Positions 10,109 through 21,964 are shown, counted from the stretch's first letter. The stretch is DNA of 64,000 nucleotides from an uncultured Prochlorococcus sp. (GCA_902621675.1 CACNMX010000002.1:22148-86147), one strand, 5' to 3'. Notes: a model not told the origin generated them from the sequence alone. Numbers and translations are program-made.

Positions 10109-11617
10109 ATGAAGAATAATTTCATAGAAAACATAAATGATGAAAAATATTTTTATTCATTAATTAAAGATATAGAGAACAGCAAAGTTGGGTTCTACAG
10201 TGTTGGTTTATATCCTGCATCATTAGCATACAACTGTGCTATGCATGGAAAATCAAATAATATTCTCCTAGCTCCTAGGGTAGATAGAGATTTGTTAGGT
10301 GCATTCTCAAATGATGTTCTTTCTGATATGGATAATGAGATTGTTGAAAAGATTAAGACAATGGGACATTATTCTTCAGAGGGAAAAAGAAAGTCTTTTG
10401 ATCTAAAAGATCTTCTCTTGAAATGTAGGATAGTTATACTTGCTTCAAACAGTAATCACATAAAAGATGATGTTAAATATGCTTTAGAACTTAGAAAAAC
10501 TTTAAAAAGAGAAAATGTGGTTCTTGGTTGTCTCGTCGGTTCTTTTTGCGTTGACAATAAAAGTAAAAACCCTTTTATTCTCTGTAATAAATATCCAAAT
10601 TTAGCTTTTTTTACAGGATTTCATCGTCATGGAGCTTTACGAAATCCTAATGATAGTTTTACTGCAAATTTCTGCCATCCTGATGCTCTAACTGCTTTAA
10701 TAGGAGCTCGTATTTTGAATCAATTGTCCCCGAAAATTCAAGTTTCTCCTGGAGTTCATAATATTGAATGTCAATATATAAAATCAATAAAAAACATCTC
10801 ATCCATTTTTGCAGGTTTTGTAAATAACTTTCATTCCGATAAGCCAGGAATGCTACCTAGCATTAATACGATTTTGTTAACTCAATGCTTAGATCAGGCA
10901 GCATCGGTATCCTTACAAGTTAGAAAAGAAAATAAATTAGAAAATAAATATCTTTCATTAAAAGAACTTGGTTATGGTGAAGAAATTATTAGTGCAAAGG
11001 AAATAATTAATGATAAATTTTGTGATAAAGGAGATTATACTTTTTCTCAATTAAATGCTGTTAAGGCGGATGTCTTAGGGAGTATGACTCTACCAACTGA
11101 AGGAAAACCAACAAGGAATTTTCAAGCAGGACAAGTTTTATCAGATATGCTTTTACAATTCAATAGATGTCCAAAAGACGTCTCAGAATTTGTAAATTGG
11201 TGCAATAAATACTCTCTAAGTCAAGGAGGTTTAGAAGGTCTAAAATCTTTAAAATTTTGGCCAGATATTTATAAAGAATTCAAAATCAAAAATAATAATT
11301 GTTCTATGATTAATCTTATTTATTTATGCTTTCATGCTAATTCAGAAGAAAAAAAAGAAATTTATAAGGTTTTAATTAGTTCAGAAGAGATCACTAATTT
11401 TTGCCAAGAATCTGTGAAATCTGAATTATCTTTAGAACTTAATGAAAAATTAAAAGGAGATTATCTTTTTAATGATATTGAAAACCTTTACAAAAAATTG
11501 TTTATCAAGAAAGAGAAAAATGATATCAAAAAAAATGAATATAATAATCAAATTTCAAAAAAATATCCAAGCTATATCAATGTATTGAAAATAATCAATA
11601 ATTATTTTAATAATTGA
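10109..11617 (+). CDS. Uncharacterised Rossmann-like (possibly NAD-dependent G3P dehydrogenase-like) protein
   Basis: VGFYSVGLYPASLAYNCAMHG / ILASNSNHIKDDVKYALELRK / VVLGCLVGSF pattern; family not firmly identified. Confidence 0.6.
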   Translation: MKNNFIENINDEKYFYSLIKDIENSKVGFYSVGLYPASLAYNCAMHGKSNNILLAPRVDRDLLGAFSNDVLSDMDNEIVEKIKTMGHYSSEGKRKSFDLKDLLLKCRIVILASNSNHIKDDVKYALELRKTLKRENVVLGCLVGSFCVDNKSKNPFILCNKYPNLAFFTGFHRHGALRNPNDSFTANFCHPDALTALIGARILNQLSPKIQVSPGVHNIECQYIKSIKNISSIFAGFVNNFHSDKPGMLPSINTILLTQCLDQAASVSLQVRKENKLENKYLSLKELGYGEEIISAKEIINDKFCDKGDYTFSQLNAVKADVLGSMTLPTEGKPTRNFQAGQVLSDMLLQFNRCPKDVSEFVNWCNKYSLSQGGLEGLKSLKFWPDIYKEFKIKNNNCSMINLIYLCFHANSEEKKEIYKVLISSEEITNFCQESVKSELSLELNEKLKGDYLFNDIENLYKKLFIKKEKNDIKKNEYNNQISKKYPSYINVLKIINNYFNN

Positions 11618-11709
11618 TTATTTATTTAATTTACTAAAAAGTTAAGTTCTTCATTTATTTACTAATCTTGATTGCGGGGTTAGAATTATTATGGTTTTAA
11701 AAGGTTTTT

Positions 11710-12360
11710 TTGAAAAAGGAATTATCACATCGTTCTCATGAACTGAAAGCTCTTGGTTGGAATCAAGAAGATTTAACAAGATACGAAGATTTATGGGACT
11801 ACAGTCAAAGATGGGGATTAATAAATTTAGAAAGAGAAGACAGACAGTTTTTAAAGAAAGCAGAAAAGTTACTCCCAAAGATCCAAAATAAAAAGATATC
11901 AGTTAAAAAAACTATTGAAGAAAAATCATATTATTTATGGTTAAATTTTTACCTCGATCAAATTAATATTTTTAGTAACTCTAATCTTCCAAAAAATAAA
12001 CATGGTGTTTGGACACTCTTAATTGAAGAGGAAATTAAACTTCTTAAGGAATTACAACCAGTTATGGGTCTTCCAGATACTTTAAAAGCTAAAAATCTAT
12101 TTGAGAATAGAAAGGAGCTCATAAATAAATCTTTTAGCGAATTTGACGCTGAAAACAACGAAAAGGTTTTCAATTTTGATGATGCTCTAAATAACTCTGA
12201 AAAAGATGTTGGTAAGAATTGGAAATCAATTACTGAAAAAGATCCTGAAGCTAATAAAACTTTTCCAATAATAGATTCTTCAAATATTGACAAACTCAGA
12301 TCCGTGATAAAAGATGATTTGAGTTTATATATGAAAGATAATTACCCTTCATTAAAATAG
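11710..12360 (+). CDS. Hypothetical protein, charged, helical
   Basis: Long ORF downstream of the previous gene; the track start at 11710 is a guess. Confidence 0.65.
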   Translation: MKKELSHRSHELKALGWNQEDLTRYEDLWDYSQRWGLINLEREDRQFLKKAEKLLPKIQNKKISVKKTIEEKSYYLWLNFYLDQINIFSNSNLPKNKHGVWTLLIEEEIKLLKELQPVMGLPDTLKAKNLFENRKELINKSFSEFDAENNEKVFNFDDALNNSEKDVGKNWKSITEKDPEANKTFPIIDSSNIDKLRSVIKDDLSLYMKDNYPSLK

Positions 12361-12425
12361 GATTTATAAATATTTATTTTTTTTTTGTTTTTTTTTGGGA
12401 CTTTTTTAAGTTAAATAGATAATAG

Positions 12426-13769
<1,344 letters not shown>

Positions 13770-13782
13770 GAAAGGAGATTTA

Positions 13783-14673
13783 TTGGCTTTAATAATTCCT
13801 AGTAACTATCACAAGATTAGTGATGTTGAGAAAAATCATATATCTTGGATCGAACCAGAATTGGCAAAAAGACAGGATATACGTCCTCTTAGGATTGGTA
13901 TTTTAAATATCATGCCTCTTGGCAAGCAGTATGAATTTAACTTACTACATCCACTTGGTTTATCTCCTCTTCAAATTGAGCCAGTTTGGATAAAGCTTAA
14001 AACTCACTCTTATAAAACATGGGATCTTAATCATCTAAATAATCTATATATTACTTGGGAAGAAGCCAATAACCTAGAACCGTTAGATGGAATCATTATT
14101 ACAGGTGCACCTATTGAGCACTTAGCCTTTGAGGAAGTTAAGTATTGGGATGAATTTGTGAAAATTGTAAATGAAGCCAGAAATTCTTGTGCGAGTACTC
14201 TTGGATTATGTTGGGCTGGCTTTGCGCTAGCTTATTTGGCAGGTGTCGATAAGAAAGTTTTTGATAGGAAATTATTTGGAGTGTTCCCTTTAAAAAGTCT
14301 TGTTCCTGGACACCCTTTGATGGGTACGCAAGATGATGAATTTATTTGTCCTCAAAGTAGATTTGCGGGATTGCCAGATTTGGAAATGGAGAAGGCCCAA
14401 AAAGAAGGGAAATTGAATTTGTTGGCTTATGGAGAAAAAGTCGGATATACAATATTTGAATCTAATGATCAAAAACAACTTATGCATTTAGGTCATCCTG
14501 AATATACAGTTCATAGAATTATTAGTGAAATTGAAAGAGATAAAGAAAAGGGAGATGTTCCTCCTCCTGAAAATTTTGATCCAAATAGTTCAAAAACCGC
14601 TTGGCGATCTCATAGGAATTTGCTTTTTCAGCAATGGCTTTGGTTTTGTTATCAACAAGTTAGTCTTAATTAA
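13783..14673 (+). CDS. metA: Homoserine O-acyltransferase, MetA family (predicted acetyl-specific)
   Basis: RIGILNIMPLGKQ..., TGAPIEHLAFEEVKYW, LGLCWAG catalytic Cys; GHPEY. Confidence 0.93.
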   Translation: MALIIPSNYHKISDVEKNHISWIEPELAKRQDIRPLRIGILNIMPLGKQYEFNLLHPLGLSPLQIEPVWIKLKTHSYKTWDLNHLNNLYITWEEANNLEPLDGIIITGAPIEHLAFEEVKYWDEFVKIVNEARNSCASTLGLCWAGFALAYLAGVDKKVFDRKLFGVFPLKSLVPGHPLMGTQDDEFICPQSRFAGLPDLEMEKAQKEGKLNLLAYGEKVGYTIFESNDQKQLMHLGHPEYTVHRIISEIERDKEKGDVPPPENFDPNSSKTAWRSHRNLLFQQWLWFCYQQVSLN

Positions 14674-14678
14674 CTTTT

Positions 14679-16244
14679 TTAATGAGCGCTTTCTAAACCA
14701 CCAAGTCTTTCAAATAAGTTAAGACTTTCTTTATTTAATCCTACAATTTCAACTTTAGAACCACCATTCTGGAATTTTCTAATAATTTGTTCAAGAGCGA
14801 CAACGCCACTTTGATCCCAAATATGAGCTAAAGACATATCAATTACAATTTTTTCCGGATGTTCATAGATATCAAATCCTTGTAAAAAATAAATTTTACT
14901 TACAAAAAATAATTGTCCTTTTACTTTGTAGGTAGTCAAATTATTTTCTTTCGCTCTCGAGACAGTTATAACTTTGGCCACTTTTCTGCTGAAAAGAATT
15001 GCAGCTAATGCAACTCCTGCAATAACTCCAAGAGCAAGATTATGAGGTTTTGTAAGCATAGTAACTGCAAAAGTCATAAGCATTACTGCAGTATCACTTT
15101 TAGGTATCTTTCTAATATTTTTTAATCCATTTATATCTGCTGTACTTATTGCGATCGTTATCATAATTGCCACTAAAGCAGCCATTGGTATTGCTCCAAT
15201 CCAAGACTTCAAGAGGATGATCATAATTAGGAGTGATATACCTGAGGAGAGGGTTGATAATCTAGATTTACCACCATTCTCAGTATTCATTACGGATTGC
15301 CCAACTAAGGCACATCCAGCCATTCCACCAAATAAAGATGCCACAATATTTGCGATTCCCTGTCCTCTTGCTTCCTTATTTTTATTAGAACTTGTATCAG
15401 TTACATCGTCTAAAATGTCTTGAGTTAAAAAGGTTTCCATTAACCCCACGAGTGATATTGCAAGTGAGGTCGGTAAAATTATCCCTAATGTTTCAAAACT
15501 AAGAGGTACTTTTCCATTTTCTACTGATCCAAAAGGAAGAGAAATACTTGGTAATCCATCAGGCAATTTACCCAAATCGCTAACTGTTGGGACATCTAGA
15601 TTAAAGAATATGCTTACAAGAGTTATTACTACTATTGCGATAAGTTGAGATGGGATTACTTTTGTGATTTTTGGAAGCCCATAGATAATTACTAATCCTA
15701 GGATTACAAGGATCCAAACTACTGGAATCTGGGAGTTAACAGGATATTGACTTAAAGTTTGTTCAACTAATTCTTTTGATTCTTTAAGACCAATTCCTAA
15801 CTGAGGTAGTTGTGCTTGAAATATTAAAAGTGCCAGTGCATTTACAAATCCACTTAATACTCCTGTTGGCACGAACCTCATTTGGTAGGCAAGTCTTAAA
15901 TATCCCCAAAGAATTTGGAAAATTCCAGTTAATATTCCAGCTGCAATAAGATATGGGACTCCTAATCCAGGGGCTTGTGACTCTCCATATGCAACAAGTC
16001 CAGTCATCAAAAGAGCTGTTGAACCAGTGGCAGAAGTGATCATACCCCTTCTTCCTCCAACAATCGCAATTGTTATAGATAAGCAAAATGCACCAAAAAG
16101 GCCAACTTTAGGATCTACACCAGCTATACCTGAAAAAGCAATTGCTTCTGGGATCATTGCAAATGCAACAACTAAGCCAGAGAGAATATTTGACTTTGGA
16201 TCATCTAACCAATTTTTAGATAAATATCTTGAGAAATTTGACAT
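14679..16244 (-). CDS. SulP-family anion transporter with STAS domain
   Basis: SGLVVAFAMIPEAIAFSGIAGVDP, about 10 TMs, C-terminal STAS segment. Confidence 0.92.
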   Translation of the reverse strand: MSNFSRYLSKNWLDDPKSNILSGLVVAFAMIPEAIAFSGIAGVDPKVGLFGAFCLSITIAIVGGRRGMITSATGSTALLMTGLVAYGESQAPGLGVPYLIAAGILTGIFQILWGYLRLAYQMRFVPTGVLSGFVNALALLIFQAQLPQLGIGLKESKELVEQTLSQYPVNSQIPVVWILVILGLVIIYGLPKITKVIPSQLIAIVVITLVSIFFNLDVPTVSDLGKLPDGLPSISLPFGSVENGKVPLSFETLGIILPTSLAISLVGLMETFLTQDILDDVTDTSSNKNKEARGQGIANIVASLFGGMAGCALVGQSVMNTENGGKSRLSTLSSGISLLIMIILLKSWIGAIPMAALVAIMITIAISTADINGLKNIRKIPKSDTAVMLMTFAVTMLTKPHNLALGVIAGVALAAILFSRKVAKVITVSRAKENNLTTYKVKGQLFFVSKIYFLQGFDIYEHPEKIVIDMSLAHIWDQSGVVALEQIIRKFQNGGSKVEIVGLNKESLNLFERLGGLESAH

Positions 16245-16274
16245 TTTGATTTTATTTATAATTATGAAGTTACC

Positions 16275-17555
16275 TTATAAAGGAGGCAAAATACCTTGGG
16301 GATCAAAAATATTCTTTAAAGTTTTTAATTCATTCGTTCTATTCCCAAAGGCTAATTTAATTTCTTCCTCATGAGAATCCAAATGATTATGTAATTGGGC
16401 TAAGTGAACATTTGGATAAAACATTTTTAGCTTGCTCCACGATTCATAAATCCATTCCAATGCAACTTCTTTTTCTTGAAGATCGTTTTTTTTCCATGAT
16501 GCATATATCCATGGTTTCCAAGTACTTTTTCTATGAACAAAAAAACTTGAGCCATGATTTAACTTTTTAGTTTTGCAACCTAATTGTTGAGAAGCAACAT
16601 AACAGGAATTATTAGGTTTATTATCCATTATTTCATCCAAACATTTTATGAAAATTGGGATATCATTTTTTAAATCTTCTCCAAGAAGACTAATTACCTC
16701 AGAATGGTTATTTGCATTCAGCTCATATAAATTTAATTCACTTGGGAAGAAATTTAATTTGTTAAAGCTCTCATAAAATTGTTTTTCTAGAGTAGGAAAT
16801 TTCTCTAAAAGCATTAGGAATTCTTCTGTTATTTTATCCTCTAAATTATTTTTGAGTTCAGCAAAAATATATATGTAAATTTTTTTGGCATAAATCCATT
16901 GAAGACTAATATTTTCTGGAAATTCCTCTGATATTTTTATTATTTCTGAAAGTTCATTTAGATTTACAAATCCTTCAATAACTTTAATTGGATTAGATTG
17001 GAAAGTCTTAAGTTCTATTTCGGTAATAATTGAAAAGAAGGGTGCTGCGCCTTTAATTCCCTCCCAAATTAATTGTTCTTGAGTATTTATTTGATTTTTT
17101 TTTAAAGAAATAAATGTGCCATTACCCAAGAACCCCTTTATTGATTCAATATTATCAATTGCTAATCCGAAGGTTCTACTGAGCGGGCTTACTCCACCAG
17201 TAAGTATATAGCCTGCTCCAGGAAGTTTAGAAAGTCCGATTGGAAAACTTCGATTATATTTTTGTAAGTGATTTAATAGATCCCCCATTATTACACCACC
17301 TCCAATTGTTACTAAATTGGTTTTTCTATCTAGATGAATTTTGCTGTGATTTTTTCTTAGATCAAGAGTTGTAAAACCATTTTTTGCACAGCTAGAAGTT
17401 GTACCTCCACTACACACGCAAAGGTGCTCGAATTTTTCGTAAGAATAGTTATCCCTATTAAATAAGGATTCATCCACGTCATAAATTAATTTCTTTAATT
17501 TTGCATCCTTTGAATTTATATTTGGAACTTCAAGCAAGTTATTATGGTTTTTCAC
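16275..17555 (-). CDS. FAD-binding (PCMH-type) oxidoreductase
   Basis: VTIGGGVIMGDLLNHLQKYNRSFPIGLSKLPGAGYILTGGVSPLSRTFGLAIDNI. Confidence 0.85.
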   Translation of the reverse strand: MKNHNNLLEVPNINSKDAKLKKLIYDVDESLFNRDNYSYEKFEHLCVCSGGTTSSCAKNGFTTLDLRKNHSKIHLDRKTNLVTIGGGVIMGDLLNHLQKYNRSFPIGLSKLPGAGYILTGGVSPLSRTFGLAIDNIESIKGFLGNGTFISLKKNQINTQEQLIWEGIKGAAPFFSIITEIELKTFQSNPIKVIEGFVNLNELSEIIKISEEFPENISLQWIYAKKIYIYIFAELKNNLEDKITEEFLMLLEKFPTLEKQFYESFNKLNFFPSELNLYELNANNHSEVISLLGEDLKNDIPIFIKCLDEIMDNKPNNSCYVASQQLGCKTKKLNHGSSFFVHRKSTWKPWIYASWKKNDLQEKEVALEWIYESWSKLKMFYPNVHLAQLHNHLDSHEEEIKLAFGNRTNELKTLKNIFDPQGILPPL

Positions 17556-17596
17556 TACATGATATTGTTCTTTACTATTATGGTATAAGTAATAAT

Positions 17597-18721
17597 TTGA
17601 ATTTGGATAATTTAGATTTGAAGTTAAATAATCAATTCGCGATACTTATCTGTGGACATGGGAGTAGAAATAAACTAGCAATTAGTGAATTTCAAGAATT
17701 AACTAATTTCATCCAAAAAAGATATCCAAACTTTTTAGTTGAATATGGTTTCTTGGAATTTGCTAAACCTTCGATTGTTGATGCTTTAGACAAGTTAAAA
17801 GATCTTTCTATAAAAAAAATAATTGCAATACCTGCAATGCTTTTCGCTGCTGGCCATGTAAAAAATGATATACCTAGTCTGCTCATGAATTATTCAAGTA
17901 AAACAGGAATTGAAATAATTTATGGAAGAGAATTAGGTATTAATAATTTAATGATTAGTGCAGCTTGTGAAAGAGTAAAAGATGTATTTAAACAAAATAA
18001 TAATCTCAAACCTGAAGAATCATTATTAGTTGTTGTGGGTAGAGGCTCTTCTGACCCAGATGCGAATTCCAATGTTTCAAAAATTACGAGAATGATCGTT
18101 GAGGGGATTGGTTTAGGGTGGGGGGAAACAGTCTTTTCTGGAGTAACTTTCCCTCTTGTTGAACCTGGCTTGAAAAATGTTGTAAGACTTGGTTATAAAA
18201 ATATAATTATTTTTCCTTATTTCCTTTTCTCAGGTGTCCTCGTGACCAGAATAAAAAGGCAAAGTGATTTAGTCGCAATAAATAATCCAAATATTTCATT
18301 TATACATGCAAAATATCTTTCGTCACAGTCTTATGTGGTCGACACTTTTGTAGAAAGGATTGAAGAGATTCTTAATAACGAAGGTAATAATTTTATGAAT
18401 TGCTCAACTTGTAAATATAGATCAAATTTATTTGGCTTTGAAAAAGAAGTTGGAATGGTCCAAGAAAGTCATCATGACCATGTAGAGGGCTTGGGTATCA
18501 GTTGTGATTTATGTGATCCTGAATGTAATGGTGCTTGTGAAATACAAAATCAAATACCAACTCATAATCAAGAAAAATCAGACACAGGAGGAGGTGATTA
18601 CTTAGAACATGAACATGTAGAGCCTCACCAACATGAACATAATCACCATCACCATAGTATTTATCCAAATTCAAAACATCCTTTAGGACCTGTCACGCTT
18701 CGCTTGCCTAATAAAGACTAA
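17597..18721 (+). CDS. cbiX: Sirohydrochlorin cobalto/ferrochelatase, long CbiX-type with Cys/His-rich C-terminus
   Basis: AILICGHGSRNKLAISEF and VVVGRGSSDPDANSN motifs; C-terminal MNCSTC and HEHVEPHQHEHNHHHH; start revised from 17501 to a TTG near 17597. Confidence 0.88.
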   Translation: MNLDNLDLKLNNQFAILICGHGSRNKLAISEFQELTNFIQKRYPNFLVEYGFLEFAKPSIVDALDKLKDLSIKKIIAIPAMLFAAGHVKNDIPSLLMNYSSKTGIEIIYGRELGINNLMISAACERVKDVFKQNNNLKPEESLLVVVGRGSSDPDANSNVSKITRMIVEGIGLGWGETVFSGVTFPLVEPGLKNVVRLGYKNIIIFPYFLFSGVLVTRIKRQSDLVAINNPNISFIHAKYLSSQSYVVDTFVERIEEILNNEGNNFMNCSTCKYRSNLFGFEKEVGMVQESHHDHVEGLGISCDLCDPECNGACEIQNQIPTHNQEKSDTGGGDYLEHEHVEPHQHEHNHHHHSIYPNSKHPLGPVTLRLPNKD

Positions 18722-19101
18722 ATCTTAAGAAAATCCGTTGAAATCAATGAATCACCTGTCTCTTTCTCGACTTAGTCTTAATAGACTCAGTATATATAAG
18801 TATTCTTAATATAAAATCGTGAAAGTATTTTGAGCTCGATTTTCCACAATTTGCAGATTGTTTTCCACGTCCAAATCCACACAGGATTAGAAATGGCAGT
18901 ATATTTCAAAAAAAACAGGACTTCAACATTATTGTTGACTTTTTTTTAAGATCTATTCAATTTCCTTATTTGAAAAAGAAGTTTTTTAAAAACCCACATA
19001 TAACATGAGTCTTATTTGATAATTTGAAAAGTTTGCCAGAAGAATTTTCTTGATATTTTTAGAGAAAAATATCATTATTGTTGATGTAGAAAAATAAATT
19101 T

Positions 19102-19359
19102 ATGGATCAAATCAACCAAACAAATTTAACTGATAAGAAACTCGTAGAGTGCTCTTCAAATAAAGTCTCATTAGAAACTGAGCTTTCAGAAACTCTTTAT
19201 AACACTATGAAAGATTTCGTATTAAGTAACCCGACTTGGGATCAATATAAACTTATAAATTCAGCATTAGCTACTTTTCTCGTTCAAAACGGTTGTACAG
19301 ATAATTCCGTCTCAGAAATTTATTTAAATCAATTATTTACACCCTCTAAGTCTTTTTAA
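19102..19359 (+). CDS. DUF2811-like small protein
   Basis: VSLETELSETLYNTMKDFVLSNPTWDQYKLINSALATFLVQNG. Confidence 0.75.
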   Translation: MDQINQTNLTDKKLVECSSNKVSLETELSETLYNTMKDFVLSNPTWDQYKLINSALATFLVQNGCTDNSVSEIYLNQLFTPSKSF

Positions 19360-20986
19360 TATTTAAACAGGCTCTTCTACTCAAGGCCATCATTGTAAGT
19401 GTGGGGCTTTGCCAAGATGATGTAGGCCAGCATGCTCCATCTAGTACCAGTACATTCTTACATCTCCACAATCTGTTAAATTTATCAACTACGCTATTTT
19501 CTTCATTTAACCCCATTGGTGCTCCCCCAACCTCATGAATATAATATCCAGGAGGAGGAGGACTATCTGAAAGAGCTATCAAATTTTTTGTAAATAAACT
19601 CCCTAATGGAATATTCATTAGTTCATCAATATTTTTTATTTTCCCATTTGCAGCTTTGACTGATTTTTGTATTGTTTTTTCCATATGTTTTGCCATATTT
19701 AACTCATTCTCGCTCCATTCGAATTCAATGTAGGGAATTGGTATTCCCCATTCATCTGTTTTTCTTGAGAGAGAAACTGAGTTTTTCTCTCTAGGAAGGA
19801 CTTCACCATGGGCGATAAGAAAGCCAATTGATTTGTTTGCGTCTTTTTGTAAGAATTTAGGTATCCCTAATCTGTCAATTGCCCCCCAGATTCCATAACC
19901 TCTATGGAAATTTATGTCGTCAATTTCTGGTAAATTTGAACCAAAAGGAATAAAGAAGCTGCCTGCTCCAGAAAGATGGGGAGAATTATCTAGTGAATTA
20001 TCTGAGTTTTTTGCTTTTGGGATTGAAAAAAATCTACAGATAGATATGTGATCCATTAGGCATTTACCTAATTTCCCAGAATTATCTTTAAACCCTGAGG
20101 AATTTGATTTGTATTCTGAGTTCAGTAGTATTCTCAGTGTTGAAATTGTTGATGCGCAAAGAAGAATCAAATCACAATCCAATACTTCTTTGTGTCCATT
20201 TTCTAGGTTTACAATCGTTAGTTTTGAGGCAAGCTCTGTTATCTTGTTAATCTCAAAAGACTCCACTAGGTAATTAGAGATTATTTGTACATTTCCAGTA
20301 TCTAAAGCTTTTTTTAAAGAGCTTCCCACACTAGAGGACTTGGGCCAATTTTTTTCTTTTACAGATGAATTATGGTCAAATCCTCTTGATTGGATAAAAG
20401 GATAATTTAATTTTGATTTAACATTGCTCCCAAAAACATTTTCGTTTTCTGTAAGAGGAATTTCACCAATATACTTACCGTTTGGGACCTCCTTGATATC
20501 ATCTTTTCGTCCATAAATTCCGCAGAAATTTTCAATAAAATCGTAGTGCGGGGAAATTTCTTCGTATGAAATAGGCCAGTTTGGCCCGAATCCGTCTTTT
20601 TTAGCCGGATGAAAGTCTTCTGAGGAAAGTCTTAATGTTATACCTCCCCAAGTTAATGATCTCCCCCCATATTGTTTACCTTGTGTCCAAAGAAATGGCT
20701 TTTTTTTTGGGAAGTCATAAGGATGCTTCAATTCATTTGAATATAAGTCAGGATTATTTTTCCAATAACCAGGATGTTGGCACTGATTGGCATGTTTTTT
20801 TGTTATTACTCCTGATAATCTTTTTAATGTACTTTTTGGCTCATGATTACTAGCTTCATCCCTTTTAACTTGAGGCCCTGCTTCTATTACTAAAACTTTG
20901 ATCCCTTGTTCTGCCAATGTAAGTGCTGCTATTCCTCCTGTTGCTCCAGAACCAACAACAATTGCATCATAAGGACTTATATCCAA
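19346..20986 (-). CDS. GMC-family oxidoreductase
   Basis: AIVVGSGATGGIAALTLAEQGIKVLVIEAG FAD motif; C-terminal VLDGACWPTSSWQSPTLTMMALSRR. Confidence 0.9.
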   Translation of the reverse strand: MDISPYDAIVVGSGATGGIAALTLAEQGIKVLVIEAGPQVKRDEASNHEPKSTLKRLSGVITKKHANQCQHPGYWKNNPDLYSNELKHPYDFPKKKPFLWTQGKQYGGRSLTWGGITLRLSSEDFHPAKKDGFGPNWPISYEEISPHYDFIENFCGIYGRKDDIKEVPNGKYIGEIPLTENENVFGSNVKSKLNYPFIQSRGFDHNSSVKEKNWPKSSSVGSSLKKALDTGNVQIISNYLVESFEINKITELASKLTIVNLENGHKEVLDCDLILLCASTISTLRILLNSEYKSNSSGFKDNSGKLGKCLMDHISICRFFSIPKAKNSDNSLDNSPHLSGAGSFFIPFGSNLPEIDDINFHRGYGIWGAIDRLGIPKFLQKDANKSIGFLIAHGEVLPREKNSVSLSRKTDEWGIPIPYIEFEWSENELNMAKHMEKTIQKSVKAANGKIKNIDELMNIPLGSLFTKNLIALSDSPPPPGYYIHEVGGAPMGLNEENSVVDKFNRLWRCKNVLVLDGACWPTSSWQSPTLTMMALSRRACLNIKKT

Positions 20987-21093
20987 AACCTATTTCGTGA
21001 TTTGCTATTTCAATAAATATAGCATTCAGTAAATAATTAATTTTTAGATTTCAGCTTAAGAAGTTAGAATTTATTGAAATAATACTCAAACAA

Positions 21094-21567
21094 ATGAGAT
21101 TTATAATTTTAACTTTTTTAATAGTTGTTTTAACCCTCCCTTCTAGAAGCTTCGCTGCTTTGGATTATGGTAAACAATCTTTGGTAGGGGCTGATTTTTC
21201 TGGATCTGATTTAAAAGGAGCAACTTTCTATTTGACTGATTTACAAGACGCAAATTTGTCAGGTTGTGAGCTCCAAAATGCGACTCTTTATGGAGCAAAA
21301 TTGAAAGATACTAATTTAAGTAACTCCAACTTAAGAGAAGTAACTTTAGATTCGGCTGTTTTAGATGGAACAGATTTATCAAATACTAACTTGGAGGATT
21401 CTTTTGCTTATAGTACCCAGTTTGAAAATGTAAAAATACAAGGCGCAGACTTCACAAATGTTTTTTTGCCAAAAGATATTATTAGGAAATTTTGTGAAAG
21501 TGCTTCTGGAACTAATCCAATTACAAATAGAGAAACCAGAGAAACTTTAGAGTGCGATTACATTTAA
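21094..21567 (+). CDS. Exported pentapeptide-repeat protein
   Basis: Signal peptide, then repeated A(D/N)LxX pentapeptides (GADFSGSDLKGATFYLTDLQDANLSG...). Confidence 0.9.
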   Translation: MRFIILTFLIVVLTLPSRSFAALDYGKQSLVGADFSGSDLKGATFYLTDLQDANLSGCELQNATLYGAKLKDTNLSNSNLREVTLDSAVLDGTDLSNTNLEDSFAYSTQFENVKIQGADFTNVFLPKDIIRKFCESASGTNPITNRETRETLECDYI

Positions 21568-21569
21568 AT

Positions 21570-21962
21570 TTATACACATACAAGTTCTTTTTTAATCTTT
21601 CTTTGTTTATAAAGTGATCTTCCAACAGGCCAACCTAAAGTAGATAAATGTTTCATTAAAGAAGCTGAGTATTTGTAATAAAAATTGTCTGAATATTTAA
21701 TGCCAAGTTCATTTAGAGTGGTTATTAATAAACATAGATCTTTTTTTTTGCCTTTTTTCATATCCAATAATATCAATGCCTCACTTGATAATTTTTTTTC
21801 TAGTACCTTGTCATTTTCAGCAAAACCAACTTTAAGTGAATTAAATGCATCAGAATAAAGAGTATAAATTATTCCATCTTTAGATTTATCTATAGAAGTA
21901 TCTACATTAAATCTTGATGATATTAATGTTTTATATCCTTTAATGATTTTTCTGTTATTCAT
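21570..21962 (-). CDS. GIY-YIG/Mug113-like protein, partner of the upstream RHH gene
   Basis: GIIYTLYSDAFNSLKVGFAENDKVLEKKL and MKHLSTLGWPVGRSL; starts 2 nt after the upstream stop. Confidence 0.55.
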   Translation of the reverse strand: MNNRKIIKGYKTLISSRFNVDTSIDKSKDGIIYTLYSDAFNSLKVGFAENDKVLEKKLSSEALILLDMKKGKKKDLCLLITTLNELGIKYSDNFYYKYSASLMKHLSTLGWPVGRSLYKQRKIKKELVCV

Positions 21963-21964
21963 AA

